A stretch of DNA of 64,000 nt from Thermothielavioides terrestris NRRL 8126 (taxonomy: Eukaryota; Ascomycota; Sordariomycetes; Sordariales; Chaetomiaceae). The stretch lies in the NCBI RefSeq assembly GCF_000226115.1, contig NC_016458.1, positions 3,568,001 to 3,632,000 of the forward strand, in the 5' to 3' direction. This document shows positions 1-12,433 of the stretch, in pieces. Every line of letters begins with the position of its first letter. The stretch's first letter is position 1. Under the pieces are notes generated by a model. That model had not been told where the DNA came from, did not search any database, and saw nothing but the letters and a program-made list of their open reading frames with translations. A program made the translations under genes and the position numbers.

Positions 1-100
1 GGGGTAACTAGGTACACTAAGTATATTTGCGTTGTCGGATTCAATTTTAGTTTAACAGTTCCTTCGCAATTGGCGTTTGAGTGCGAAGAAGCCTTTTTTT
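1..100 (-). mobile_element. LINE A, 5' terminus of a copy running off the left edge
   Basis: The first ~93 bases are the reverse complement of the 5' UTR shared by LINEs B, C, D, E and G: a block read on the minus strand as CTTCTTCGCACT, then the conserved stretch around GTTGAGCTAAAATC, then TAGTTACCCC. The body of this copy lies before position 1. The 5' end falls at about 93-100, where it meets gypsy3 sequence. Its TSD cannot be tested because the other end is outside the window. Confidence 0.75.
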
Positions 101-936
101 TCTTCTAGTAAATATAGACGTAAACGAAGTAAATAAGTTTTAAAAATATATCGCTATTATAAAGGGAATAAAGAGCTACTATAGAGGCTAAGAGTAGGTA
201 GATTAAACGTATATAGGATATATATATAAAGGAAGTAGTAGAAAGTTGAGCGTATATAGAAAGAAAAAGGTTATAGAAATAAACTAAGTGTATAGCAGGT
301 TCTTATTAGGTCTATAGTAGGGTCAAAGCAATAACGATATAGATATAGGACAGTTATACGAAAGATATAGAATATAGCTAATAAAACATAAAACAAATAT
401 ACGATATAGGAGCCACTAGGAATATAGCACAAGAATAAAGTATATAGAGTAAGACGTAGCGGATAAAGAATATATATAAGGCGAAGATAAGGCGAGAAGA
501 ACCAACGTATAGAGAGGATAGAGGATAGGACTACGAAGGAGGGATAGGAGTATATAGTAGAAGCGGGAAGAAAATATAGGGCGAGAGGTTTATAGGAGTG
601 GAGGGGTTTTAATAGTATAAGAGAGAGCTAGGTTATATATAATCAATAAGTACACCTTATATAGTACAGTTGCTATAGAAGAGGGCGTAGAACAGGGAAG
701 GGGCTAATCAACGTCCTGCTAAAGTAACATAAATAAATAGTCTATAGCTAGGCAGTAGGATAACTATATATAGCGAATACCTAGCAAGCAACTACGCTAG
801 ACCTCCCTAACAACGAGGTAGGCACTATATAGCTAGAGGCAGGTACTAGCGTTCGTTACAACTAGCACTACGCTAGGCCTAGGCTACGCCTACTATACTT
901 GCCCCAATTTAGCTCTCTAACTAGACGGGGAGGGTA
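100..936 (+). mobile_element. gypsy3: 3' internal part of a second chromovirus copy
   Basis: This stretch is homologous throughout to 41,905-42,509, the end of gypsy1 just before its 3' LTR, so it is the 3' internal (noncoding or unassigned) part of a second copy of the same Ty3/gypsy family. It ends in a purine run at 923-934 (GACGGGGAGGG), which is the likely polypurine tract for plus-strand priming. LINE A interrupts it at the left. RIP is heavy and I recognise no domain in it. Confidence 0.7.
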
Positions 937-1194
937 TATTACAGACTAGGCTATACCTAGGCTAGGTATATAGGGCTACGTATAGGATCTACGGCGGTCC
1001 TATAATAGGCCTATAGCGGGCCTATAGTAGGCTCGCCTCGCGCCTAGAATAATATCGGCCTAAACCCCCTACGCAAGCCCCTAAAAACTCTATATACAAG
1101 GACTATAGCTTATATTTCTCCTTTTCCCTCCTTAAGGTAGTTGAATAGAACATTGTACACTTATCTATAGATGCTATAAAGCTAGCACGTTACA
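937..1194 (+). repeat. gypsy3 3' LTR
   Basis: Aligns end to end with the two 249-bp LTRs of gypsy1 (21,153-21,401 and 42,510-42,758), including the internal duplication-like stretch CTAGGCTATACCTAGGCTAG. It starts TATTACAG (TG changed to TA) after a polypurine tract and ends in TTACA, so it keeps the terminal CA that the gypsy1 LTRs have lost. The five bases after it (ATATA, 1,195-1,199) should be the TSD. The left copy of that TSD is outside the window. Confidence 0.8.
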
Positions 1195-1605
1195 ATATAC
1201 TATAAAGACCTAGTAGTTACTATAGGGAGGCCTATAGTCTAAGACTAGTATATACTACTTATACTACTTAAGAGTAAAAGGGGTATATAGGCTCTTATAA
1301 AGTAGCTAATATATATAGGGCGCCTATACAAATATTAGCTTACCGTTAAGTTGAATGTCGAAAGCGAAACTAGGTTCAACAAAGTTATAGAGAGCTAGGT
1401 AGACGAGTAGACAGTGTGTACTAGCCAGGACTATATAGCGAGGGAGTTGCCTATAGAGGGCCCTAAGAGCGGTAACGTAGGTAGAAAGAAAAAGAGGAGG
1501 AAGAGGCGTAGGAAGGTCGGCCTCTAGCTGCCCTAGGCGCGTATATAGCGCCCTTAACGGCAATGATCCTTATGCTAAAGGCGTATTATATAAGTACATA
1601 GTACG
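1195..1605 (+). mobile_element. LINE J, 3' fragment
   Basis: Plus-strand LINE sequence equivalent to about 40,990-41,400 of LINE E: the last part of ORF2, including the Lys/Arg-rich C-terminal stretch, and the start of the 3' UTR. It begins exactly at the end of the gypsy3 LTR, so gypsy3 had inserted into this LINE. It breaks off at about 1,600 before the 3' hairpin and tail. An open frame on the opposite strand (1,324-1,563) is an antisense shadow. Confidence 0.75.
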
Positions 1606-1933
1606 CCTATTAGTATACAATTTAGAGACTTTTTTAAGTTATATTAATTAGTATAATTCTAGGCTAGCTTTAGGCTATATCGATTAGTATAATCCTAGAT
1701 CTTTAGTAGGCTATACTAATTAGTATAATTTATTAAATATAGGTTTAAAAGGTTTAGGAAGTAATTCTCTATGCTTTAGTATCTATAATTGCTACTAGGC
1801 CCTCTAATACTAATCTTACCACTTAATCGCTTAGTCCTACTTTTTAGTATCCTTCTAGTGTTTAGGATTCAGTGCTTTAGAAATAAAGGAGTTATAGAGG
1901 ATCTTAAGGATATAGTTCTTCTCTAGGTTATAT
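1606..1933 (-). mobile_element. gypsy2 segment left of LINE B
   Basis: This was joined to 7,537 onward before LINE B inserted, as shown by the 18-bp TSD at 1,916-1,933 and 7,519-7,536. It therefore lies downstream of gag in the minus-strand gypsy2 element. I recognise no domain here and see no LTR end. The left junction with LINE J at about 1,606 is abrupt and unexplained. Confidence 0.55.
1639..1739. repeat. 36-bp tandem repeat, about 2.8 units
   Basis: Units start at 1,639, 1,675 and 1,711, a 36-bp period. Each contains a core like CTATAYNGATTAGTATAAT, and the last unit is partial. The repeat lies inside the gypsy2 remnant and is not found in any LINE copy here. Confidence 0.7.
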
Positions 1934-4900
1934 TATTATTATTATTATTAATCTTATACCGAAGGGGCTCTAGGCGCCCTACCACTAAGGGCAAGCGGTC
2001 CCTCTACCTCTATCTATACTATTTATATATAGCGCCTACGCTATATTCCTACTATGTAGGGTAGGCCTCTCTAGTTCCCTCTCTCCAACTTGCTAGAACT
2101 CACCTTTCTAGCCTAGTGGCGTCGGAGATATAGCGGCCTATATAGCCCTTTGTATACCACTTATATAATACGCCCTTAGCGTAAACGCCTTAGTTGCCAA
2201 AGGCACTATATACGTTAGGAGGGTGGCTAGAGACCGACCTTCCTACGCCTCTTCCTCCTCTTACGCCTCCCGCCTATATCGCCGCCTCTAAGGCTATTTA
2301 TAGAAGGCTCCCCTATTACACTGTCCTAGCTACTATACGTCGACTATATACTTATAGAGCTCTCTATAGTACCCTTATATTCTACTTTGCCTTTGATATT
2401 CAACTCGAGTATAAATTAAGATTCTTATAAGCGCCCTATATACATTAGCTACCTTATAAGCGTTTATATACTCCTTCTATTCTTAAGTAGGACAAATAGC
2501 GTATACTGGTCCTAGACCCTAGGCCTTTCTATATCGACTACTAGGTCTCTATAGTATATTGTAAGGTAGACGACTATTTTAAGCGCTTTACTATAGCGGT
2601 ATAGTAGTATAGGCGTATCTAGTACCCCTTTCTAAAATAGGAACTGCCTTAGGCTAATAGCTCCTATATATACCTACGTTAGAAGGGAGCTCTATACCTT
2701 GCTAAAGCCTTTATATACCTATAATATCTAGGTAAGGGGCTCTAGGCTATATAGATTAGCTATTTCCCTATAGCGCGTTCTCTCTAATCTTCTAATATCT
2801 ATATAGCGTATCTATTGCTCTCTATATACCTTCTACTCCTTTATTATAACTATATTTATATTAGTATAAAGCTAGGGCTTTTAGGGCCTCTACTCGTTGT
2901 TGTTACTACTCTTGCTCTATACCTCTTCTACTATTGTAGAGTAATATAAAAGGAGCTACTCTTTAGCCTATATTTGCCTCCGATCTATAGGAGACTCTCC
3001 TATAGCTAGCCCTAGCCCTAAGGCACAACGTATATAGCACCTCCTTTTTAGCCTCAACGCTACCTTCGTATATATATTATATAGGAGCTATATAAGCCTT
3101 ATCTTCTAGAGCCTTTATTTAGTATATACTACCTAGTAGTTAAGGTATAGGTCGATAGGGGGTACCTAGGCTTTACTCTTAAGGTTATAAACTAGTGTAG
3201 CCTTATATATACTAGCAACTATCTAGAGGTAGCCCAACTATATTATACTAAAGCTATATATAATCTTATATAGAGTCCCTCTTCTCGACGTTGGAGTATA
3301 CTAGGCTACTACTCTATATAAGAGGACGCTCTTAATGACCTTTATATAGATTCTCTAAGTATATATAATATATACCCTATATATCTTCGCTATAAGCCTT
3401 ATAAGGGTGAACTTCTATATAGCTATCTTTGCTTCTACCGCCTTCTTATACATTTTAAAGGAGAGTTTATAATCTAGCTATACGCCTAGGAACCTCGCTA
3501 ACTCTACTAGGGCGAGCCCTAGCTAGCCCTCGCCTAGGATATTAACGACCTTTATATATAGCTACTATACCTTTATAAAGTAGATAAGCTCGCTCTTTAT
3601 AGGTTTAAACTATATACTACGCTCTATAGCCTATTTCTTATATTTAGTAAACCCCCTTTCTAATATATAGTAGTATACTAGTATATCCTACCTAAATATA
3701 AGGAGGTTAATATTATCTATATACCCAACTATTAGAAGCCTAGTATATATCTCAAAGGTATAGAACAAGGGGGTAATAAAGAGGATAAATAGCACTAGCG
3801 ACAATAGCGAACCCTATAGTATACTCTACTATAGGGTTATAGGCTTAGCTATAGCCCTATCGAACTATAAATGTACTATATAATCCTTGAAGTAGCTCTT
3901 TAGAAATATAATTAGCTTCCTTTTGAAACCTAGTTCGTAGAGTATATATAGTAGCTAGATCTAATCGACGTAGTCGAAGACGCCCTTTAGGTCTAGCTAT
4001 AATAGCGATATATAAGCGCTATATACCTATACTATCCTTACTATATTAGTTACTACCTAGATCACTACCTCTATTGACCTATATTGCTAGAAGCCTATTT
4101 ACTTCTTTAGAAGTAGCTTATACGCCTTAGCTATATATATTTCTCGGTTTATAATAGCTACTTTAATAACCTTGCCTACTATACTAAGCAACGATATTAG
4201 ACGGTATACCCCTACCTCCTCTAGTTGCTCCTAAGACTTCCTTAGCTTCCTAAAAACAACTACCTATATAGTATAGAATCTATATAGGAAGTGCTTTTGC
4301 TTAAAGTAGATATATATAATTATTGTAAATACCTCCAATAGCTTACCCTCCTTATTATAGGCTTTAAGGAACTTATTAGTAAAGAGGTCTTCGCTAAACG
4401 CTTTATTCGATCCTATATAGCTTATAATCTTTATAATCTTACTACTATAGACCTCCTAGTCGATAGGCGTAGTATTATAGAATAACCTTTTAGGCTAGTC
4501 CTAGTTGAGAATACTATTATACTACGTCTATAGTATAAGAAAGAAGTACTCTACTAGCGCTTTTACCTTCTATATATATATTATAGTGCTCTAGGGCTTA
4601 CTAAGCCTTAGCTAAAGCGCTAGCAACGCTAATAGCTTAGGGCGTTAGTAGCTTTAGAGCTATACCTACCTTTTTATATCCTATATTAGCTTCTACTCCT
4701 TCGACGCTTTAACAAATAAGTAGCGCTAGTATAGTATCTACAACTAGCTAATATAGCGCTTAAACTATTTTACTACCTTATAGCAATACTTTTAAATGCT
4801 TATAGTATAGCTTAACTATTAAACGTACTTAGCCCTCCTCGCTTCCTATATTACTTTATCGACTTTAAGGTTCTACTATAGTACATAGAACCCTTAATTA

Positions 4901-7518
4901 AACTTCTAGTATAGCGCTACTATATCTATAATACTAGTTAGCTTATATATTAAGGTATCTACTATATCTTTAAGTTCTTCTACTATATTAATCTCTCTTA
5001 GTAGGGTAAAGAACTATACTTTAGCTTTATACCTCTTATAGTCTAGTAGCGCCTAGCTATAGCCTAATAGTATAGTAGCTCTACTACTACTCCCCCTTAA
5101 TAGTACTTCAGCTATCTAGAGTATATAGTCTAAGCCTACTAGGTTGAATGGCCTTAGCTACTAGGCGCTACTACCCTATATTGCCTAGATATAGTCGATT
5201 ATACTATCTCTATTACTTTAATAAACCTAGGTAGATATACTATAAGGTATATAAAGCTTAAGCTCCTATTCTACTATAATCTAGAATAGTATACTTGCTA
5301 ATTAAGAAGTCCTATTATACTTGTCTTATATTAGGTAGTATATATTTGAGTTATTTATAAGTATATTATACTTTCTTAGCTCCTATTTAACTAGGGTATA
5401 GAGTAGTGACCTCTATCCTAGCTTCTAGTTAGGTAAATAGATAGACTATACTATAAGAGAGTCCGACCTCTCCCTTTTAAACGTTACTACTACCTAGTCT
5501 TCCCTAGCTTCTATAGACTATATTATATAATTAAGGCACTTATTTATATATAGCGTTGCCCTTCCTATATTATATATTATCTTATATCTTCTACCTTACC
5601 TATAAGGCGAGGCTAGTAGAGTTGTATTTAACTAGATTAATAGCTTTTAAATTACTACTAAGTTAAACTCCTCTCTCCTTTTTAACGCCTAGTTAAAGTA
5701 GTATCTACTACTATTAGTATTCTAGTAGAGCACTCTTAGCGTTATAGCTATATACTTGGCATTGAATAGAGGCCTTTAGTTATAACTACATTAGACTATA
5801 AAGCTAGCTCTATACTTATATTATATAGGGGCGCTATATAGGTAGTACTCCCTTCCTATACCCTAGCCCCCTAGAACGTCTATAAGAGTACCCTAAACTA
5901 GAATAGGTCTATACTATTAGAGTGCCTAGCCCTCTAGATATTAGTAGGCTAGCCTACCTTAGTAGGGCGCTTCCTTAGACACTACTCTACCGACTTATCC
6001 TCCTAGCTTCTATATTATATACTTACCCCTATAGTCGTACCACCTAGGGTTAAGGTATATAGAATATAAGTAGGCGGTTAAGGAACCACTCTATTATACA
6101 TTAGTACTACTCCTTTACTACCTTATAATCTATATTAAAGGCTATATAAACGCTTTTATAGTTAATATACTTTAGCTAGTACTTAGCTAAGTTAGTCCTT
6201 ATAAGGTACCTCACCTTCTATTCTCTTATAGTACTACTATTGCTATACGATATATAGATATAGATTAAATAGTGTACCTCCTCCTTTTTATCGAACATTG
6301 CTTTATATCTCTATTTCCTATATTTAAAATATAGAATTATATATACTATGTCTTTAAAGCGTTTATAAAGGTAGACTATATAGTTAAGTAGAACGCCCTA
6401 GTTGATAAGCTTTATAGCTTCCTCTACTCTATAGAGCTCGACTAATATATATATTATATATAGCCTCTAATCGCCTTTAGTACTACCTTATAATATATAT
6501 AGTCTTATATATATAACTTAGTCCTTGTTCTCCTTTACTAGATCTATTGCTAGGTAGTCAAAGCTATTTCTATCCCTTGTTAAAGTAGCTAGCTAAACGC
6601 CCTTCGCTAGTATAGCGAAAGTATAGCGTTTAAACACTATAGTCGCCTTAAATATAGTAGTAATCTACGTCTTATTATCTTTATTAATGAACTATGCCTA
6701 ATGATCCTCTTTAAATGAAACTACTAGATTCCTACTCTTTAGTAGCTTCTATACTATAATTATACTGCTTTTGCCACTTTTTATTATTGCCTCTATAGTA
6801 GCTATAGCTATATTAACCGCCTAGACTATATTACCTATACTCCTATTAACGATATCTATAGATATCTATCTAAGATCGATTACTAGCTTATAAAATAGCT
6901 TCTTTAGTATATACTATATATAGCTTTTAAATATCTAAGGCACTACTATCGTAGCTATACCCTACCTAGCTACCTAGGCCTAGGTCCTTATCTATATACC
7001 TTTAGCACCTAGCTATATCTTAACTTTATTTCTTATCTATATAACCTCCTCTTTTATATAGTCGACGCTTTTATATAGCTTATATATATTGTAGAGGCAG
7101 TTTAGCTTATCCTAAAACATCTTATCGTAGTATATATATATATAGTAGCTTATATATATAGCTATATCTCTAGCGACACTAAGGTATAGAATTCCTATAA
7201 GAGCTTTAATTTCTTATCGCTAGCGCCTTTAGTACATATATACCGATCGTTTATAGCTCCTATAGGAGGGAGCCTAAGTCTTTAGTCGCATCGGTCAGGG
7301 TACTTACGTATATTAGCTACAATATCGCGACTTGTAGAGCCCTCTACTAAGCTACTATGATCGCTACTACGACCTACGTAGCCACTACGTCCCCTCTACA
7401 ATATTGTAGATAGGGGTAACTGGGTATACTAAGAACGTTTGCATTGTTAGATTCGATTTTAGCTCAATGATTCCTTTGTAATCAGCGTTTAAGTGCGAAG
7501 AAGGATTTTTAGGCTGCT
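1934..7518 (-). mobile_element. LINE B, full-length Tad-like non-LTR retrotransposon, RIP-inactivated
   Basis: A 5,585-bp copy. On the minus strand it starts at 7,518 and ends with a TTA/AAT repeat at 1,934-1,951. It is flanked by a perfect 18-bp TSD, TTCTTCTCTAGGTTATAT, at 1,916-1,933 and 7,519-7,536. The order on the minus strand is 5' UTR, ORF1-like region, endonuclease plus RT region, Lys/Arg-rich end, 3' UTR with hairpin (type 1), and tail. All frames are broken by TAA/TAG, typical of RIP. It sits inside gypsy2. The open frame at 2,194-2,430 on the plus strand is antisense to ORF2 and not a gene. Confidence 0.9.
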
Positions 7519-7536
7519 TTCTTCTCTAGGTTATAT

Positions 7537-8702
7537 AGTTTATCTTTAGACTAGATTAGTCGATATTAGCAAATATTAAGTAGAATATCGTAGTAGGCGA
7601 GCTACTATTAGCCTAGTAACAACTAGTATTCTTTCCCTATATTAAAGGCTAGAAATAGGGTATCCTTCTATATTCTTTCGTCGATTTAGAGGTCGAACTT
7701 TAAGATTAAGTTGATAGGATCTTTAGATCTACCTTAGAAATCCTTTATACAGATTAGAGTCTTAAGTAGTATCCTCTTAATATTAAGTTTCTTAGTAATT
7801 TGCTTAATATAAATTTAACTAAGGAAAATATAGCTATTTGCTCTATAGTTAACGAATATAGTAATAGTAATGCTAGTTCTATTCATAGTTAAGGTATAAA
7901 GGAAAGAAAGGCTCTAACTATCTATAAGCTACTATAGGTCTATTTAGGTAATTACTAGCCTAATATCTAGCATTAAGCTAGAGTCTACTTTCCTTAGAGC
8001 TCTTAGTTTTTTAATTCAATATTTTTAGTCTTATCCTCTTTAACTAAGCTTATTATCTTCTCTAGGTCTACTTTTTAATTATAGCTATAATATACTTCGA
8101 GTATTATACTTTTATATAACTTGTCTCTTAGTAATAGAAGCATTTACCTTCTTCCTTTAAGGTATTATACTCCTTCTAAGTTAGTCTAGGAGATCCTAAT
8201 TTAGCTTTATCTTCGCTAGAACTATCTGCCTAAAGGGTCTTTTCTTTCTTTTTAGTAGAAGCTAAACCTCTATTCAATTACCTAGAACCCAACTAGTTGG
8301 ATTTACCGTCTTTCTAATCCTTTTTAGCTATCTTTTAAAGCAAATAGAACTAGTAACTAAGGTAGATAAAGTTATTAAAGCTAATATTTAGGTTAACTAA
8401 GTCCTTTACTATCTAGAAGCATAGGCTATAGAAGAGTTGGGTATAAAATTCTTTTTTCTACTTATCTTTAGGCTTCTTAGACTTAATAGCTAAGTAAATA
8501 AACTTAGTAAAAAACTTATAGTAAGGCGTAGTTCCTATCTTTAGGACTATAAAATCGTTCTTTATATAACAAAGTTTAGTAGGATTAGTATAAAATCTAT
8601 CTAAAAAGTTAAACAACTTGGTAAGATTAGTAATTGGCTTAGCTATATCCTGTTTAAAGTAAGGTATAAGGGCTTGTATCGCCTTGCTATTAATAAAAGA
8701 TA
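7537..8702 (-). mobile_element. gypsy2 segment: gag C-terminal half and downstream
   Basis: Minus-strand remains of a retrotransposon gag, bounded by LINE B (left) and the Tc1 element (right). See the separate gag pseudogene entry. Downstream of the zinc knuckle (below 8,100) the sequence would be the protease region, but no active-site motif survives that I can call with confidence. Confidence 0.7.
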
Positions 8703-8718
8703 TAGAAGTCGAGGCCAA
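8101..8718 (-). pseudogene. gypsy2 gag (capsid-like part and CCHC knuckle), RIP-damaged
   Basis: Gag packages retrotransposon RNA in virus-like particles. The best preserved stretch (about 8,458-8,700 on the minus strand, ~80 codons open) reads like the conserved middle of fungal Ty3/gypsy Gag, with KLCYIKNDFIVLKIG and FFTKFIYLAIKSKKPKDK. Further on, at 8,101-8,142, a nucleocapsid zinc knuckle has exact CX2CX4HX4C spacing. Three of its four ligands are now Tyr, as expected from TGC to TAC and CAC to TAC changes. The reading frame continues upstream across the Tc1 element: removing 8,703-10,581 joins it in frame to 10,582 onward. There is no complete ORF. The family assignment is from motif recognition only. 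Confidence 0.75.
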
Positions 8719-10579
8719 AGATATTTACCCTGCCTAGCTGACTAGGGTCCTATAGCAACGTGCTAAAATGAACCTCGGAGCCAACTTCCACTGTAATTTG
8801 TATAGCACACCGCTCTAACCTTCATTTCCCCTCTCTTTCTTGTGACACTAGACAACTTACCCCACCTGAATAACTAGGACAACCCTATTTACAAGAACTA
8901 CAACGATGTCCTCGATCTTCGACTTCTAAAAAAGGCAATTGTAAGGTTCTATAATCCTACCTAAGGACGTTTTTTTGGAGTATCTATCTAACTACCTGCC
9001 TATTCATTAGCTTGTTCTATACAATGCTATACAAATATACGACTATCGCTAAGAGAGCTTAGGCTCTGACCCTATATACTAGGGGGGCTAAATACAACGA
9101 GATTAAACACTTGACTAGGATTAAAAGAGAGGCTTTTAAGGCCTTATTGCACTAGGCCAAAGAACGAGGATATATTCTAGGAGATCTTATCAAGGATAAG
9201 TACGTTTAAACTGCTCTAAAGTCTAGAAGAAAGAAGGTCATTGACGAAGCTGTTACAAAGACGATCGAGGAAGTTGTTACTAAAGATAAAGAATTATAAG
9301 AGTGTTCGTTCTACTAGATTACTAATATAGTTACTAAGCGCTTCTAAGGCTCTAGTATCTATATACTAAGCTAATAATCTATTTTATAATAGTTGAAGTT
9401 AGCCTAGTTCTAGAATGTTAAGATCACTATAAAACTAGGGCTAAATAAAGCCTAGATAATAAAATAGCTCGAATTTACTCTCTCTATTTAGAACTGGACT
9501 TTAGAAGATTAGAAGAAGGTTGTTTAAAGCGACGAGACCTCTATTATTCTTAGCGTAGTATATAGGAAAAGGAGGATCTAATGTAGGCTATAGGAGAAGT
9601 ATTTCTATAGTTGTATAGTCCGTTAGTAGAAAGGGTATATAGCCTTTATATTCTAGGTTTGTTTTATATAGGCTAAGCGAGGTCCTTGTTATTGCTAGCT
9701 ACTAGAGTTAGCTAAGATAAAGGCTTAGTATTAGGTATTAATAGATGTTTACAACTAGGCTTACAAAGAGGAGGATCGTTAAATCTAGGAGCTAGAGACT
9801 AGGATTAACCGCCTTAGTTTAATAGGAAAAGGAGGTTAAAAACTAACTTAGTAATATACTACAAAGACTAGTAAATAGGAGTATAAAGGAAAAGGGGGGA
9901 TCGACTAGATATAGTATTAATAGGTCTTACTTCCTTAGTTCCTCCTATTTATAAAGAGGCTTCGGCAATAGTATAGTCCTAAGCATATTATTTAGGAAGA
10001 CAACTATACCTCCTATATCTTACAATAGAACTGTTAGATCTAGGAGGAAGCTAGATTCAAGGTCCTTAAATAGCTACTAAATTCGCTAGACCTTAATGCC
10101 ATTGAGCCGCCCTAGAGCTATATTAAGCAATCTTTTAGGAAATAGAAGATACTAAAGTCCTAGGCGCATCTGTAGAAGGATTGGATTAAATAATAGAGGA
10201 AGTTTCTATTAGAAAAGCTTCAAAGGTATATTAAAAGGATCTAAGGCAATATTAAGTAGGTAATTCGGCTAGCTGGCGGCAACGAGTATAAGGAGGGTAT
10301 AGTTCTACCGCCTTTAGCGCTAGGAGAGGAGGAACTAGATGTTCGAGTATAGCGCGAATAGCTGAGTAAGACCTAGGCTCAAAAGGAGGCTGAACTAGGT
10401 ATATAGGGCAAGGTGGATAGCGATGGCGATGGCGAAGGCGAAGGCGATAGCGACAGTGATGTCGAAGACGTCGAAGACGATAGCTAGGTATAATGGCTAA
10501 AAAAGGAAAGGATCAGCTATACTGTATGTCGCGGTCTTAGCAAGCTAGGTAAGGTAAATATCTTTAGCCCTGACTTCTG
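8703..10579 (+). mobile_element. Tc1/mariner-family DNA transposon, inserted in gypsy2 gag
   Basis: An element of about 1,877 bp. Imperfect terminal inverted repeats of about 40 bp lie at 8,703-8,746 and 10,537-10,579. Their differences are mostly C/T and G/A, as RIP would give. The tips read CAGAAGTC (right) and TAGAAGTC (left), flanked by TA on both sides (8,701-8,702 and 10,580-10,581), the canonical Tc1/mariner target duplication. It carries one transposase gene on the plus strand. The 280 bp between the left repeat and the ORF are less AT-rich than the surroundings. Confidence 0.88.
9024..10486 (+). pseudogene. Tc1-like transposase, RIP-damaged
   Basis: It would cut and paste the element through a DDE catalytic triad. 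The start ATG is at 9,024, followed by KYTTIAKRA, the usual opening of fungal Tc1-like transposases (helix-turn-helix region). A Lys/Arg-rich segment (SRRKKVIDEAVTKTIEEV) follows. Catalytic motifs: SDETS, first Asp at 9,541; EDN, second Asp at 9,999; NSLDLNAIEP, Glu at 10,104. The second Asp and the Glu are in one frame 105 nt apart, that is 34 residues between them, the D34E spacing of Tc1. The first Asp is in another frame, so there are indels as well as many TAG/TAA stops. A Gly/Asp/Glu/Ser-rich acidic tail (about 10,411-10,485) is unusually well preserved and GC-rich. Confidence 0.85.
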
Positions 10580-10581
10580 TA

Positions 10582-10948
10582 CTATATATCTAAATTTCAA
10601 ATCCTCTATCGAGAATAGTTCGTATTTCCCTTTAATCTTCTAGAGTATAGCTATTTTCTAGACTAAATACTTTAGGTCTTTACTATTGATAAACTTCTTA
10701 GGGTTAACAATATAGTTTTTATATAGGTTGTAAGCTTAGAAGTCTTTTCAATAGTTAGGATTAGATAATTAGAGTTATATAACTCTATATATAATTTAGT
10801 TTATATTAGCTTAGTTTAGCTTAAAGGTATAGCTTAGCCCTATATATCGACTATATTAGTAATCTTCTTAAAGAGGTCCGTTCTCTTATCTTTTAAAGCT
10901 ATTTTATTATATAGAAGAGCCTTAACTTAGGTATATAAATTAGAAAGT
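10582..10948 (-). mobile_element. gypsy2 segment: gag N-terminal part
   Basis: On the minus strand, with TAA/TAG read through, a frame gives YNLYKNYIVNPKKFINSKD and then GKYELFSIEDLKFRYIVS. This runs straight into the gag frame at 8,700 once the Tc1 element is removed. The right edge is the TSD of LINE G (10,935-10,948), so its continuation is at 45,027. Confidence 0.7.
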
Positions 10949-12433
10949 AGGGGCTTCTTCGCACTCAAACGCCAATTACAAAGGAACCGTTGAGCTAAAA
11001 TCGAATCCGATAATACAAACGTTCTTAGCATACTTAGTTACCCCTATCTACAATGTCGTAGAGGGGGTATAGCGGCTACATAGGCCATAGTAGTGACAAT
11101 AGTAGCTTGGTAGAGGGCTCTATAAGTCGCGATACTACAGCTAATATATATGAACACTCTAACCGACACGACTAAAGACTTAAGCTCTCTTCTATAGGAG
11201 CTATGAACGATTAGAATATATATACTGAGGGCGCTAGTAATAAGAGATCGAGGCTTTTATAAGAGTTCTATACCTTAGTGCTATTAAAGATATAGCTATA
11301 TATATAGGCTATAGAATATATATATTATTATAAGATGTTTTAAAAGGAGTTAAACTACCTCTATAATATATATAAGCTATATAAGAGTGTCGATTATATA
11401 AAAGAGGAGGTTATATAGATATAGAATAAAGTTGGGCTATAGCTAGGCGCTAGGGGTATATAGACAAAGACTTAGGCTAGGTAGCTAAGTAAGGTATAGC
11501 TATAGTAGTAACGCCTAAGCTACTTAAGAGCTATATATAGTATATACTAAAGAAGCTATTCTAGAAACTAGTAATTAATCTTAAACGTCTATAAATATAG
11601 TTAATAGGAGTATAGGTAATATAGTCTAAGTGGTCAATATAGCTATAGCTACTATAGAGGCGACAATAGGAGGTAATAGAAGTAGTGTAATTATAGTATA
11701 GAAGCTACTAAAGAGTAGAAATATAGTAGTTATATTTAAAGAGGATCGTTAGACATAGTTTGTCGACAAGGACAATAAGGTATAGGTCACTACTATATTT
11801 AGAGCAACTATAATACTTAAGCGCTATACCTTTATTATATTAGCTAAAAGCGTTAGGCTAGTAGCTTTAATAAGGTATAGAGATAGCCTTGACTATCTAG
11901 TGGTAGACTTAGCAAAGGAGAATAAGGTCTAGATTATATATATAAGGCTATATATACTATAAGGTAGTATCGAGGATAGATAGAGGCTATATACAATATA
12001 TATATTGATCGATCTCTATATAGTAGAGGAAGCTATAAGGCTTATCGACTAGGGCGTTCTATTCGACTATATAGTCTACCTTTATCAACGCTTTAAAGGC
12101 GTAGTATAAACAATCCTATACTTTAAATATAGGAAGTAGAGATATAAAGCGATCTTCTATAAATAGGAGGAGGTATACTATCTAATCTATGTCTATATAG
12201 CGTATAATAATGGTAGTATTATAAGAGAATAGGAAGCAAGGTGCCTTATAAGAATTGACTTAGCTAGGCATTGGCCAAAGTACATCAACTATAGGGGCGC
12301 CTATATAGCCTTTAATATAAGCTATAAGGTAGTAACGGAGTAGCACTAGCATATAAGGGAGTAGTTCCTTAACTACTTACTTATATTTTATATACTCTAG
12401 CCCTAGGTAGCGACGATAGTGATAGTAAGTATA
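10949..12433 (+). mobile_element. LINE G, part 1 (5' UTR and ORF1 region)
   Basis: LINE G is one full-length copy split into four pieces (10,949-12,433; 18,060-19,558; 20,814-21,152; 42,764-45,012), together 5,572 bp, the usual length of the family. Its TSD ATAAATTAGAAAGT lies at 10,935-10,948 and 45,013-45,026, 34 kb apart. This piece carries the 5' UTR, starting close to CTTCTTCGCAC, and the first ORF region. It ends at the insertion site of LINE C. Confidence 0.9.

Noticed and set aside
1324..2430. Open frames at 1,324-1,563 (minus) and 2,194-2,430 (plus), about 79 aa each, with similar protein sequence
   Set aside because: Both are antisense to the Lys/Arg-rich end of LINE ORF2 in two LINE copies; they resemble one another only because the LINEs are homologous.
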